A stretch of 64,000 nt of DNA from Oscillospiraceae bacterium (lineage in GTDB: Bacteria; Bacillota; Clostridia; Oscillospirales; JAAYOS01), in the NCBI GenBank assembly GCA_031264245.1, contig JAISEG010000001.1:46983-110982 (forward strand), in the 5' to 3' direction. A program made the position numbers and the translations under genes. Within the stretch, counting starts at the first letter, position 1; each line of letters begins with the position of its first letter. The notes beneath the pieces were generated by a model. It searched no databases. It had not been told where the DNA came from and worked only from the letters and a program-made list of their open reading frames with translations. Below, piece after piece: positions 18,330-27,412 of the stretch.

Positions 18330-19661
18330 TTGAAAATCCAAAAACCAGGCGGCTTAAAAGGCCGCATTATCCCATTATTCCTCGTTTTAGCGCTATCTAT
18401 GTCCCTGCTTGTCGTATTTGCGACCGCCGGGGACGCACAGGAACCATATGTCGAAACCTTTTCCAAGTATTCTGACGCGGGATTGCCGGTTACATTTGAG
18501 TCAGGCGACTTTCTGAACAACGTTGTCGGAGAGGGGGAGCTCAGGGGAATTGTCATAACCTCGCTTCCGGCGCCGGAGCAAGGCGTTTTGTACTGCGGTC
18601 AGCGTGAGCTGCTCATAGGCGAGGCGGTGACAAGCGAGGGACTGAATTATTTGAGCTTCAAACCGGCTGCCAACAAGGACACCTCGGCGCAGTTCGGCTT
18701 TATTCCGGTTTTCGGGGAGCAAACCGGGAAAAATACCGTGATTTCGGTGGCCTCGGTGTCGGGGCAGAATCACCCTCCGGTCGCGTCAAACGCCGAATAT
18801 GAAACCATCAAAAACATTGCCGTCACCTGCCAGTTCAAGGGAAGCGACGCGGACGGCGACGACCTGATATACCGCATCGAGGCGCTTCCCAAAAAGGGAG
18901 ACCTGGCTGTCAGCGAAGAGAACCCCGCGGCGTTTGTCTATACTCCGTACCAGAATAAAACCGGTACCGACAGCTTCACCTATGTCGCGATAGACCCTTC
19001 GGGAAAGGCGTCCGAGCCGGCTAAAATCACCATCAAAATAACAAAAAACGCGGCTAAAATGACCTATTCCGACATGCAAAACAACCCCGCCCATTACGCC
19101 GCGCTCAAGCTTGCGGAGGAGGGAGTGCTGATCGGGCAGCGCATGGGGGAAAATTACTTCTTCTCGCCTGAGCAGACGGTGACAAGAGGCGAATTTGTCG
19201 CGATGGCGCTGACCTGCCTCGGCGTCGATGTGGCGACCCCAGTATCAAAGACAGGCTTTGCCGATGATTCCGAAACCGCTTCCTGGGTAAAGCCATATCT
19301 GTCGGCTGCGCTTAAAAACAAAATCATCACCGGGGTGCAGACGGCGGACGGCCGTATGGTTTTCAGACCTGACAATACCCTGACGCGGGCGGAGGCGGCT
19401 GTGATAATAGCCAATACCCTCAACCTGGCAAAGAGCGAAAATTCTCCGGTGTTCTCCGATTTGGAAGCTGTTCCGGTATGGGCGGAGCAAGCCGCGATAA
19501 ACGCGGCGGCAAACGGAATAATCAGCACATTTTCTGACGGTTCGCTTCGTCCCCTCACCGAGGTGACAAGGGCGGACGCCGCCGAAATATTGTGGCAGGC
19601 GGTAAAGGTCATGCAGGAGCAGTCAAATCAGAAGGGACTGCTGAGCCGGGTTTTCGCGTAA
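18330..19661 (+). CDS. SLH-domain surface protein with a cadherin-like domain
   Basis: 443 residues, exported. A signal peptide (IIPLFLVLALSMSLLVVFATAGDA) is followed by an unassigned region to about residue 145, a cadherin/tandem-95-like beta domain (HPPVASNAEYETI...GSDADGDDLIYRI...GTDSFTYVAIDPSG), then three SLH repeats (VTRGEFVAMALTCLGV; LTRAEAAVIIANTLNL; VTRADAAEILWQAV) that anchor to secondary cell-wall polymer. Starts at TTG 18330, supported by AAAGGAGGA six bases upstream. Probably a single-gene unit between two terminators. Confidence 0.88.
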   Translation: MKIQKPGGLKGRIIPLFLVLALSMSLLVVFATAGDAQEPYVETFSKYSDAGLPVTFESGDFLNNVVGEGELRGIVITSLPAPEQGVLYCGQRELLIGEAVTSEGLNYLSFKPAANKDTSAQFGFIPVFGEQTGKNTVISVASVSGQNHPPVASNAEYETIKNIAVTCQFKGSDADGDDLIYRIEALPKKGDLAVSEENPAAFVYTPYQNKTGTDSFTYVAIDPSGKASEPAKITIKITKNAAKMTYSDMQNNPAHYAALKLAEEGVLIGQRMGENYFFSPEQTVTRGEFVAMALTCLGVDVATPVSKTGFADDSETASWVKPYLSAALKNKIITGVQTADGRMVFRPDNTLTRAEAAVIIANTLNLAKSENSPVFSDLEAVPVWAEQAAINAAANGIISTFSDGSLRPLTEVTRADAAEILWQAVKVMQEQSNQKGLLSRVFA

Positions 19662-19681
19662 AACAAGCGGATGGGCTGCCA

Positions 19682-19730
19682 AAAATCCGGGTTTCCGGGC
19701 GCGCACGCCCGGAAACCCGGATTTTCGTTT
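19682..19730 (+). terminator. Terminator after the SLH protein gene
   Basis: AAAATCCGGGTTTCCGGGCG and its perfect complement around CGCA, then ATTTTCGTTT. Confidence 0.85.
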
Positions 19731-19744
19731 CATACCGAGACTTA

Positions 19745-19849
19745 TATAGCAAATTGCATTATCATAGACTTTAAATTGCTGAAAGAAACGTTGAATATAT
19801 GCGGTTATTTTAGCAATTTATATAGTCTATGTTATGTCAAATTGCTATA
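19745..19849. repeat. 105-bp palindromic element, copy 1
   Basis: Ends are inverted repeats, TATAGCAAATTG ... CAAATTGCTATA. Inside, CATAGACTTTAAATTGCT is nearly complementary to AGCAATTTATATAGTCTATG. A second copy at 27413-27516 differs at only a few positions. No reading frame. Behaves like a small non-autonomous, MITE- or REP-like element. Confidence 0.88.
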
Positions 19850-19887
19850 GTCTCACAAAAAAACAGACGCGGAAGGAATAAATTCGG

Positions 19888-20319
19888 ATGGTTGGAGTTA
19901 TATTCAGTATCATCGCGGGAGCGGCAATGAGCTTTCAAGGTGTCTTTAACACGAGGCTGGGGGACAAAATCGGCTACTTTGAAACAAACGCTTTTGTACA
20001 GGGCACGGCGTTCGCGCTTTCCCTGATAGCGCTTATTTGGGGAAGCAAGGGCGCCTTCAGGGAAATTGTTAACGCCGACAAGATATATTTGCTAGGCGGG
20101 GTCCTGGGACTTATCATAACTCTTACCGTTATGCTCGGGATCAGGGATTTAAGCCCGACAGTGTCTATTTCAATTATTCTCATCGCCCAGCTGCTGGTCG
20201 CCGCCGTTATAGACGCCTTTGGTCTGTTCGGCTCTGAAAAGGTGGTGTTCGGATGGTCAAAATACCTCGGAATAGCGCTTATGATAGGCGGCGTCGTGCT
20301 GTTTAAGTATAAGAAATGA
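19888..20319 (+). CDS. YdcZ-type (DUF606) membrane transporter
   Basis: 143 residues with about five hydrophobic helices; the family belongs to the drug/metabolite transporter superfamily and usually works as pairs or fused duplicates. Family marks: the N-terminal GAAMSFQGVFNTRLGDKIG and LSPTVSISIILIAQLLVAAVID. Only one copy is present here. Substrate unknown. SD GGAAGGAAT. Confidence 0.85.
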   Translation: MVGVIFSIIAGAAMSFQGVFNTRLGDKIGYFETNAFVQGTAFALSLIALIWGSKGAFREIVNADKIYLLGGVLGLIITLTVMLGIRDLSPTVSISIILIAQLLVAAVIDAFGLFGSEKVVFGWSKYLGIALMIGGVVLFKYKK

Positions 20320-20578
20320 AAAAACGTCAGAAAAGGTTATTTAAAAAATATTTCCAGATTAAATTGCTGTAAATTATATGAATAGAATATAAACATTATT
20401 TACAATTGAGACAAAATGAAATAAACTAAAGCAAGCTTACTGAGAGGGATCGTAACGATTTGGCAAAATATGGGAAATATAAAAAATTTCAAAATATTTT
20501 TAATTTTATGGAACAAAACTCAAGGTAATTGTATCTAAAAAGATACAATATATTTTGTAACTTGTTACTATTTGTAAA
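20320..20578. other. AT-rich intergenic region before the exporter operon
   Basis: No gene seen. One clear hairpin, ATTGTATC/GATACAAT (20528-20549). The remainder is low-complexity AT-rich DNA upstream of the promoter at 20579. Confidence 0.5.
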
Positions 20579-20628
20579 TTGCTAATTTACCAGACTTGGG
20601 ATATAATGATTGCGGGCGCAATCATTAT
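20579..20628 (+). promoter_or_regulatory. Promoter and overlapping palindrome of the exporter operon
   Basis: TTGCTA (20579-20584), 17-base spacer, TATAAT (20602-20607). A perfect palindrome, ATAATGATTGCG-GG-CGCAATCATTAT (20603-20628), begins within the -10 and covers the start region. It could be an operator for a repressor or a 5' transcript hairpin. Confidence 0.7.
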
Positions 20629-20679
20629 ACGCCGGAGGACGCGGCATGATCCCTGTCAAATTACAAGGAGGAAGAAGAA

Positions 20680-22449
20680 GTGTCAGAAAACATAAGCCAA
20701 ACAAAGCCCGCCGAGGACACGGCCGTAACGGCCGGGAAAACCGATTCCGGGCAGGGAAATCCCCAGACCGCAAGCTCACCGGCGGTCACTCAGCCTGCGG
20801 CCGAAAGCAGGGACGACGGGGGCCTTGACAGATTTACAAAGATAACCGAGGAGAAGAGAAAGGCTGCCGCAAAAAAGAGACGCCGCAAAACAGCGATAAA
20901 GTGGATCATTATTTCGGTTATTATCCTTGCCGTCGCGGGCGCGAGTACATACGGAATATATAAGCTTTTCTTCTACGTCGAAACAATACCGGATATGACC
21001 ACAACCTCCTACCGCGGTCCGTTTTCCTCCTCCTTGTCCGGCTATGGGCAGGTGAAGGCGACCTCCAGCGAGGCGGTCACAGTGAAGGCAAAGGGCGAGC
21101 TTCTCGAGTTGTTTGTTAAAGAAGGCGATATTGTCGCGGCGGGCGACCCGCTTTACATAGTTGACGACAGCGCCGTTGTCAAAAACATCCTTGACGAAGA
21201 GGAAGCCTACGAAAAGATACGCAAGGGTCTCGACAGCATATATGAGAAGATAAGCAAGCTTAACGTTTACGCGCCGTTTGCCGGAAAGCTTATGGACGTA
21301 AAGGTGCGCGAGGGCGACACGATCGGGGAATCGACCGAGCTGTGCACGCTGGTTGACGACAGTAAAATGATAATCAAGCAGTATTTCAGCTATGCGTACG
21401 AAAACGACATAAAGGCCGGACAGAAGGCCACCGTCTCAATACCGGGCACCATGTCGCTTGTAGACGGCTCGGTTACAAAGATAGACAAGGTTCGCAAGGT
21501 TACAGCCGACGGAACGATATTGTTTTCGGTTGAGATAACCATAAATAATCCCGGAGCGCTGACAAAGGACATGGACGCCATCGCGTCGATAACAGGACCG
21601 GACGGAATAGAGATGACCCCCGCCGAAGCGGGAAAGCTCTCCTTCAACCGCGAGGAAAAGATCGTTTCGACCGCGGGCGGCAAAATACTGTCCCTTAACA
21701 TTCTTGAATACAACGACTGCAAGGCGGGCGCGCTGCTCTGCTCTGTTGAGGGCGCCTCCTACGACGAACAAATCAATACTATAAATAACCAGCTCAGCTT
21801 GCAGCAGGAGAAGATAGACAACCTGCACGCGCAGCTTGATTCCTTCAACGCGACCGCGCCGATCGACGGAACCGTAATGGCGGTAGCCGCGTCGGTCGGT
21901 CAGGTTTTGGAAACGGGCGCCGCGATAGTCACCATCTCGGACACGACCGCCATGGTTTTGGAGGTGAGCTTCGACGAGCGTGACATCGGTAAGATTTCAG
22001 TGGGTACATATGTCAGCCTTATTCAGGAGACAAGCGAAGGCATGAAATATTTCTCCGGAACAGTAAGATCAGTCAGCCTTGAGGGCAAGTACGACTGGGG
22101 CTACGCCACCTTCCCGGCAGTGATTTCAATTGACGGGGCGGAGGGGCTGTACGCCGGAAGCGGTCTCAGATTTGAAATTATGCTCAGCTCCAAGGACGAC
22201 TGCGTGCTGCTCCCGATCCAGGCGGTCAAATACACCGAGGAAGGGACCTGCGTATTTGTAAAAGCCGGCGACCGTCCCGAGAACGCGATTGACCTTCCCG
22301 AGGGCATAGTCCCCGAGGGTTACTTTGCGGTGCCGGTCACAACCGGCTTGGGCGACGACAGCGTTATCGAGATCGAGTCGGGGATCGGGGACGGCGTCGA
22401 GGTCTATCTGCAGCCGGGTATGGATCCGAGTATGGGTTATTACTATTAA
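20680..22449 (+). CDS. HlyD/MacA-like membrane fusion protein of an ABC exporter
   Basis: 589 residues. A cytoplasmic charged N-terminus of about 70 residues, one membrane helix (WIIISVIILAVAGASTYGIY), then two biotinyl-lipoyl-like half-motifs around a hairpin (KAKGELLELFVKEGDIVAAGDPLY; FNATAPIDGTVMAVAASVGQV) and a beta-barrel/membrane-proximal part. It would connect the permease and ATPase downstream to the cell exterior. The start is GTG at 20680 with AAGGAGG eight bases upstream. First gene of a four-gene run on the plus strand. Substrate is unknown. Confidence 0.88.
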   Translation: MSENISQTKPAEDTAVTAGKTDSGQGNPQTASSPAVTQPAAESRDDGGLDRFTKITEEKRKAAAKKRRRKTAIKWIIISVIILAVAGASTYGIYKLFFYVETIPDMTTTSYRGPFSSSLSGYGQVKATSSEAVTVKAKGELLELFVKEGDIVAAGDPLYIVDDSAVVKNILDEEEAYEKIRKGLDSIYEKISKLNVYAPFAGKLMDVKVREGDTIGESTELCTLVDDSKMIIKQYFSYAYENDIKAGQKATVSIPGTMSLVDGSVTKIDKVRKVTADGTILFSVEITINNPGALTKDMDAIASITGPDGIEMTPAEAGKLSFNREEKIVSTAGGKILSLNILEYNDCKAGALLCSVEGASYDEQINTINNQLSLQQEKIDNLHAQLDSFNATAPIDGTVMAVAASVGQVLETGAAIVTISDTTAMVLEVSFDERDIGKISVGTYVSLIQETSEGMKYFSGTVRSVSLEGKYDWGYATFPAVISIDGAEGLYAGSGLRFEIMLSSKDDCVLLPIQAVKYTEEGTCVFVKAGDRPENAIDLPEGIVPEGYFAVPVTTGLGDDSVIEIESGIGDGVEVYLQPGMDPSMGYYY

Positions 22450-22455
22450 AAGGGG

Positions 22456-22546
22456 AAGCTTGAAAGATAAATCTTTCAAACCCGGAATTGTACCGTCCCG
22501 CCAAACCGTTACAGGCGGAATAGTACAATTCCCGAATAAGGAAGGG
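22456..22546 (+). repeat. Structured intergenic element A in the exporter operon
   Basis: Begins AAGCTTGAAAGATAA with TTGAAAGAT/ATCTTTCAA pairing, then a second fold with outer stem GGAATTGTAC/GTACAATTCC (22484-22493, 22523-22532) and inner CCGCC/GGCGG. Ends AATAAGGAAGGG, which supplies the SD for the ATPase gene. Both ends match element B at 24462-24563; the middle does not, but it pairs with itself in both. Confidence 0.85.
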
Positions 22547-22557
22547 CATGATCATAA

Positions 22558-23265
22558 ATGGAACATTTAGTTGAGCTTCACGACATATACAAGATATACG
22601 GCGAAGGGCTGGAGAGTGAGGTTCGGGCGCTAAACGGAGTAAATTTGATTATTGACAGGGGAGAATTTGTTGCGATTGTCGGTTCGTCCGGTTCCGGCAA
22701 ATCCACAATGATGAATATACTTGGGTGCCTTGACCAGCCTACATACGGAGATTACCTTTTGAACGGCGAGCTGGCAAGCGAGCTTGACGACCGTGAGCTG
22801 TCAAGAATCAGAAATAAGGAAATCGGGTTTATATTTCAGGGCTTCAACCTGATTTCGGAGCTGTCGGCGCTTGAAAATGTCGAGCTTCCCCTGGTTTACG
22901 GCAACTGGAAATACAAAAGGGAAGCCGCCATGGAGGCTCTCGAACGGGTGAGCCTCGCGGCGCGCGCCGAGCATAAGCCGTCGGAGATGTCCGGCGGGCA
23001 GCAGCAGCGGGTCGCCATAGCCAGGGCGATAGTGACAAATCCGCCCATTATAATGGCGGACGAACCCACGGGAAACCTTGATTCAAAGACAAGCAGTGAC
23101 GTAATGGACCTGCTTAAGCAGTTTCACGGGGAGGGATCGACTGTGATCCTCATAACCCACGACAACTCCATCGCCGAGGCCGCCGACCGCGTCATCAAGG
23201 TTTTGGACGGAAAGATAGTGTCCGATGTGACAAAACCGGCTGTACAAAGGAAGGTGGGCATATGA
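22558..23265 (+). CDS. ABC transporter ATPase, MacB/LolD type
   Basis: 235 residues. Walker [14 protein letters not shown]-loop FIFQGFNLI, signature [15 protein letters not shown], Walker [16 protein letters not shown] and a switch His in [14 protein letters not shown]. It powers the FtsX-type permease encoded next, with a four-base overlap (ATGA). Together with the fusion protein upstream this is a MacAB-like exporter of the kind that exports peptides, lipids or antimicrobials. Confidence 0.95.
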   Translation: MEHLVELHDIYKIYGEGLESEVRALNGVNLIIDRGEFVAIVGSSGSGKSTMMNILGCLDQPTYGDYLLNGELASELDDRELSRIRNKEIGFIFQGFNLISELSALENVELPLVYGNWKYKREAAMEALERVSLAARAEHKPSEMSGGQQQRVAIARAIVTNPPIIMADEPTGNLDSKTSSDVMDLLKQFHGEGSTVILITHDNSIAEAADRVIKVLDGKIVSDVTKPAVQRKVGI

Positions 23266-24452
23266 AATTTGCGCAGTCGTTTAAAATGGCTATCAAGTCG
23301 ATATCGAACAACAAGGGCCGTTCCTTCCTCACGATGCTTGGCATCATCATAGGCGTCGCCGCCGTTATCGTGCTTGTTTCCCTCGTTCAGGGTCAGCAGG
23401 ACGCGATAATGGAAGAATTTGAAAAGATGGGAACAAACCAGATTCAAATTTACTATTACGGCAGGGGTGGCGCGCAAAAGGATATTTCCATGGATCTTTA
23501 TAACTACTGTATGACTCTTGACAAGTCCTTGATCGAAGGGGTATCCCCGCGGTACAACGACTATAAGATGGTAAAGTACAAGGCAAAGGGCTCATACATG
23601 GACGTATACATGGGCTCGGACATGTTCTCGGCGTGCAATAACTCGGTTCTGCAATACGGCAGAGACATATCATATATGGATTTGCAGAGGCTGAATAAGG
23701 TGTGCGTTATCGGCGCAAAGGTAAAAGAGGATCTATTCAACTATGAGGATCCCATCGGGAAAAAGGTAACCATAGGCGGAGACGAGTATACGGTAATCGG
23801 CACATACGCGTCAAAGGGGGTCAGCGCGGAGTACGGCGGAAGCTGGTATGACAGGATAGTCGTCGTACCGTATACGCTTGGATCCAGACTTACAAAGAGC
23901 CAGTATTCGATGAACAATTACATTGTCAAGGCGAGATCATCAGCCGCTACCACCGAGCTTATCAAGACGCTGGATTCGTGGCTCATGTCCAAGCTGGGGC
24001 AGTACAATTACAGCATATATTCGGATAACTCATGGCGCGATTACCAGACCGAGGGCTTTGCGGATCAGCAAAAACTGCTCGCGGGCATAGCGTCTATCGC
24101 TCTCATTGTCGGCGGCATCGGGATCATGAACATAATGCTGGTCACGGTGACTGAAAGAACAAGGGAAATCGGCATAAGAAAGGCTATCGGCGCGCCGAGG
24201 CGGTCCATCATCACACAGTTTTTGATTGAGGCGGTCGTGCTTTCCGCCCTTGGCGGCTTGGTCGGCGTGATGGCGGGGACGGGAGTGACCGTTATAATGG
24301 GTAAGATACAGCTCGACCGGATTTTAGCGCCCTCGCCGGTGATCATGGCAATAGCGATGCTTGTTTCGGTTGCGTTTGGCGTAGGCTTCGGCGTATATCC
24401 CGCGGTTCGCGCGTCACGGCTTCTCCCGGTAGAAGCGCTGCGCAATGAATAG
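23262..24452 (+). CDS. FtsX/MacB-type ABC permease
   Basis: 396 residues. One N-terminal helix (SFLTMLGIIIGVAAVIVLVSL), a large extracytoplasmic MacB_PCD domain, and three C-terminal helices (ASIALIVGGIGIMNIMLVTV; AVVLSALGGLVGVMAGTGVT; VIMAIAMLVSVAFGVGFGVY). Conserved TERTREIGIRKAIGAPRRSI lies between helices and contacts the ATPase. Likely a homodimer. Overlaps the ATPase gene by four bases. Confidence 0.95.
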   Translation: MKFAQSFKMAIKSISNNKGRSFLTMLGIIIGVAAVIVLVSLVQGQQDAIMEEFEKMGTNQIQIYYYGRGGAQKDISMDLYNYCMTLDKSLIEGVSPRYNDYKMVKYKAKGSYMDVYMGSDMFSACNNSVLQYGRDISYMDLQRLNKVCVIGAKVKEDLFNYEDPIGKKVTIGGDEYTVIGTYASKGVSAEYGGSWYDRIVVVPYTLGSRLTKSQYSMNNYIVKARSSAATTELIKTLDSWLMSKLGQYNYSIYSDNSWRDYQTEGFADQQKLLAGIASIALIVGGIGIMNIMLVTVTERTREIGIRKAIGAPRRSIITQFLIEAVVLSALGGLVGVMAGTGVTVIMGKIQLDRILAPSPVIMAIAMLVSVAFGVGFGVYPAVRASRLLPVEALRNE

Positions 24453-24461
24453 TGGAGTATA

Positions 24462-24563
24462 AAGCTTGAAAGATAAATCTTTCAAACCCGGTTTTGCGCC
24501 TTTTCAGCAGAGGCTGAAATATTGCCTGCGGCAATAACGGCGCAATTCCCTAATAAGGAAAGG
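24462..24563 (+). repeat. Structured intergenic element B in the exporter operon
   Basis: Same ends as element A (AAGCTTGAAAGATAA..., ...AATTCCCTAATAAGGAA). Its interior is a predicted three-way junction: outer TTGCGCC/GGCGCAA (24494-24500, 24539-24545), with TTTCAGC/GCTGAAA and TATTGC/GCAATA hairpins inside. The 3' end again carries an SD-like AAGGAAAGG for the following gene. Confidence 0.85.
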
Positions 24564-24576
24564 TGTGGTTATAATA

Positions 24577-26853
24577 ATGAGGAAGTTAGCAACTTGGGTT
24601 TTGGCGGCCGCTATTGTGGTTTCGCTGTTTGTGACGCCTTCCGCGGCGTTTTCCGATGTGGGAGCTGGACTTAGCGGCAAAATCGAGGTTTTGCAGATGC
24701 TCGGTATCGTCAACGGGTTTTCTGACGGAACGTTCCGTCCAAACGGCACCCTGACCCGCGCCCAGTTTTGTAAAATGGCAGTCGTGGCGCTCGGAAAAGA
24801 GAGCGAGATAGGCTTGTTCAGCGGATATACATATTATCCGGACGTCAGGTCGTCGCACTGGGCGGCGGGCTACGTAAATCTGGCGGTCAAGTCGCTGGGG
24901 ATCATATCGGGCTTCCCCGACGGGACCTTCCGGCCTGACAGCGAGATAAATTACGCGCAGGCGATAACCATTATCGTACGCGCGCTGGGATACGCGGACG
25001 GGGTGGATTACGCGCTGAAATGGCCGCAGTCAAACCTCGCCTACGCGGCGCAGCTTGGGCTTTTGGACGGCATAAGCTACAGTGACAGCATGAAATCCAT
25101 GCCGCGAAGCGACGGGGTCACGCTCTTTTTCAACATGCTGTTCGCGGCGACGAAGGCGGGCGGGGATTTTATTGACAGCCTCGGCGAAACACGCGACGAC
25201 GCCGTGATCATAAGCGTCACCGAAACCGCCGCTGACGGAACGAAAAACGCGGTTTTGCTCGCGGGCGAGACCGGCGCGATAAAGAGTAAAAACCCAATGC
25301 CGCAGGACTATGTCGGGATGAAGGGCAAGCTTTTGCTTGACAAGAAAAGGGTGATCCTCGCGTTTATCCCCGAAGAAACAACGATGAAGGATATTACCCT
25401 CAAATCCAGCGTCTACCCCACCATAGAGGGTATTGGCGGTGAAAAATATACCCTGGCGAGCGACACAAGGATATATATAAACGGCGTCGAGAAAAAGTTT
25501 ATTGACGTTTGGCTGGACATGGCGGTCGGAACGCCGCTGAGACTGGTGTTCAACTCCGCGGGCGGGGTCAGCTACATAATCGCAGGCAATACCAGCGGCA
25601 GCGCGGACGGGTCGAACACCCTCGTGCTTCCCGGCGAGGTGACGCACGAGACGCTGTGCGCCATGCTGGGCGCGAACACCGGCGCGAAGCTTTATATGTA
25701 CAACACGGAAATCAAAGCCTCGGACCTGAAAAGGTATGACGTCGTTACATACAACAAGGCGTCCAATATTATTCTTGTAAGTGATTTTAAGTTGTCGGGC
25801 GTGTTGGAAAATGCCTACCCAAATGTCACGGCCCCGACAAAAATAAATACATTTGGGAATGAATTTGCCGTCCTGGAATCAGCTATATCCACCCTGTCAA
25901 AATTCAAGGTCGGGTCCAGTCTTACGTTTTTGTTCACCGCCGACGGAAAGGTCGCGGCGGCATATGACAGGTCTGTCTTGTCGGTGCGTCCGGTGGGCTT
26001 CTACACGGGAAATACGGTGACGTTTTTTAACGGGATCATGCTGGTCGTCAGTCCCGGCGAGAATTCCCTGGTGAAGGACAATTCCTTTTGCACCGTCGTT
26101 TCAAACAAAATAGGCGACGTGTCGCTCAACAACTATTCGGTGGCCGCCGGGGGCGGAAAGCTCGATTTAAACGCGGGAACCCTCGGTCAGAGGAAGCTTT
26201 CGCCGTTTGCCGCCTTCTTTGACACAGTGGGCGAGGACGGAGAATACCGCATGGTCGGCGGAAGCGACCTATACCTGAATGAAATTCCGGCGGGTGGAAT
26301 ACGTGGCGTTGTGCTTGACGACCTAAACAGGGTAATCGCCGTAGCCTTTAATGATTTGACGGGAGATTGCTACAATTACGGCGTCTCGAGCCTCACCTCC
26401 AGGGACGTCGAGGTTTCCCAGGGCTGGGACGCGGGCGGGAAGCCCATATACACAACCATGCAGGAATACTACCTCACAATAACCAATCAAAGCGGAAGCA
26501 CGGAATATAAGGCAAACACCATTACAGGCGCCGCGGCTCACGGGTCATACATAGGTATCGCAAAAAACAAAGCCGGAGACCCCGTGGGATACGTGAAGCT
26601 TACCCGCGCCGGAGAGCTTACCAGGGACAGCTTCTCAGGAAACGAAAGTATGCTGATAAACGGCGGCTTGATGAAGATTTCACAGGAGGTCGGCGTCTAT
26701 GTCGAGGCGACCGGCTCATACTACAAGCTCAGCGACTACGCAAGCCTCGCCACTATGATATCGAGCGCGCGCGCCTTCGGCTCCAGCTTCGACGCGTACT
26801 ATGACAGGACAGCCGACAAAGGCGGCAAGGTCCGTATCATAGTAATCAAGTAA
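24577..26853 (+). CDS. Large SLH-domain surface protein
   Basis: About 758 residues. Signal peptide LATWVLAAAIVVSLFVTPSAAFS, then two clear SLH repeats (FSDGTFRPNGTLTRAQFCKM; FPDGTFRPDSEINYAQAITI) and a weaker third segment to about residue 200. The remaining 550 or so residues are beta-rich by appearance and match nothing I recognise. As the last gene of the exporter operon it may be the surface partner or cargo of that system (inference). An in-frame GTG at 24565 is also possible, but ATG 24577 gives the natural signal peptide. Confidence 0.85.
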   Translation: MRKLATWVLAAAIVVSLFVTPSAAFSDVGAGLSGKIEVLQMLGIVNGFSDGTFRPNGTLTRAQFCKMAVVALGKESEIGLFSGYTYYPDVRSSHWAAGYVNLAVKSLGIISGFPDGTFRPDSEINYAQAITIIVRALGYADGVDYALKWPQSNLAYAAQLGLLDGISYSDSMKSMPRSDGVTLFFNMLFAATKAGGDFIDSLGETRDDAVIISVTETAADGTKNAVLLAGETGAIKSKNPMPQDYVGMKGKLLLDKKRVILAFIPEETTMKDITLKSSVYPTIEGIGGEKYTLASDTRIYINGVEKKFIDVWLDMAVGTPLRLVFNSAGGVSYIIAGNTSGSADGSNTLVLPGEVTHETLCAMLGANTGAKLYMYNTEIKASDLKRYDVVTYNKASNIILVSDFKLSGVLENAYPNVTAPTKINTFGNEFAVLESAISTLSKFKVGSSLTFLFTADGKVAAAYDRSVLSVRPVGFYTGNTVTFFNGIMLVVSPGENSLVKDNSFCTVVSNKIGDVSLNNYSVAAGGGKLDLNAGTLGQRKLSPFAAFFDTVGEDGEYRMVGGSDLYLNEIPAGGIRGVVLDDLNRVIAVAFNDLTGDCYNYGVSSLTSRDVEVSQGWDAGGKPIYTTMQEYYLTITNQSGSTEYKANTITGAAAHGSYIGIAKNKAGDPVGYVKLTRAGELTRDSFSGNESMLINGGLMKISQEVGVYVEATGSYYKLSDYASLATMISSARAFGSSFDAYYDRTADKGGKVRIIVIK

Positions 26854-26936
26854 ACGCTGACCTTGTCGGCACATTCCAGGTAAACGCTGATTAATGTGTT
26901 TCCGGCACGCGTAAGAATTAATCAGCGTTTACCTGG
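26851..26936. repeat. GTAAACGCTGATTAAT hairpin after the SLH gene
   Basis: Left arm CCAGGTAAACGCTGATTAAT (26876-26895) and its perfect complement (26917-26936), 20 bp around a 21-base loop. An extra copy of GTAAACGCTGA at 26850-26860 contains the stop codon of the SLH gene. Related arms occur at 33198, 36793-36904 and 39224. Confidence 0.75.
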
Positions 26937-26938
26937 AT

Positions 26939-26988
26939 AAAACAGACTTTTTTCGGAACCTGCGGTTCCGAAAAAAGTCTGTTTTTTA
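26939..26988 (+). terminator. Terminator of the exporter operon
   Basis: AAAACAGACTTTTTTCGGAA starts a 22-bp perfect stem, loop TGC, then GTCTGTTTTTTATT. Confidence 0.88.
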
Positions 26989-27028
26989 TTGTGATAAGGG
27001 TGAAGCGCCTCTCCGACACGCGTGACGG

Positions 27029-27250
27029 TCATCTCCCATTTAGCTTTAACCTAACCACTTCAATAAGCAAAGTGACAAGAAAGCAAGCAGCGAAGCCCAC
27101 AGCCAAATACAAAACCACCTGCGCAAAAATATTCGGCCACGTTTCGTTATATAATTGGGGGTGCGTCATTCTAAAAACAATGCTCCCAATCACAACTCCT
27201 ACGCTTGCCCCGATTGCGTTTTTTAACGCTCGCTTTAACATTGTTTTCAC
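27029..27250 (-). CDS. Small two-helix membrane protein
   Basis: 73 residues with two hydrophobic helices (AIGASVGVVIGSIVFRM and IFAQVVLYLAVGFAACFLVTLL) and a positively charged tail (VVRLKLNGR). GGAGAGTG lies about seven bases before the ATG, which supports translation. No family recognised. Transcribed after the APH-like gene on the same strand but separated from it by a hairpin and the second 105-bp element. Confidence 0.65.
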   Translation of the reverse strand: MKTMLKRALKNAIGASVGVVIGSIVFRMTHPQLYNETWPNIFAQVVLYLAVGFAACFLVTLLIEVVRLKLNGR

Positions 27251-27360
27251 TCTCCATTCAACGGCGCTATTTCTCTAAATAACTTGATTCATATAGTTAA
27301 TCCCGTCATCATTTTCACATAAATATTTTACCACCAAACCGCAAATAATTCCACATAAAT

Positions 27361-27404
27361 TTCAAGCCCGAACGCAGCGGGTCATTGCCGCGTCCGGGCT
27401 TGAA
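27361..27404. terminator. Hairpin between the APH-like gene and the small membrane protein gene
   Basis: TTCAAGCCCG...CGGGCTTGAA, extended inward with two mismatches to about 18 bp. No clear T-run, so termination is uncertain. Confidence 0.5.
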
Positions 27405-27412
27405 GCTTGATA

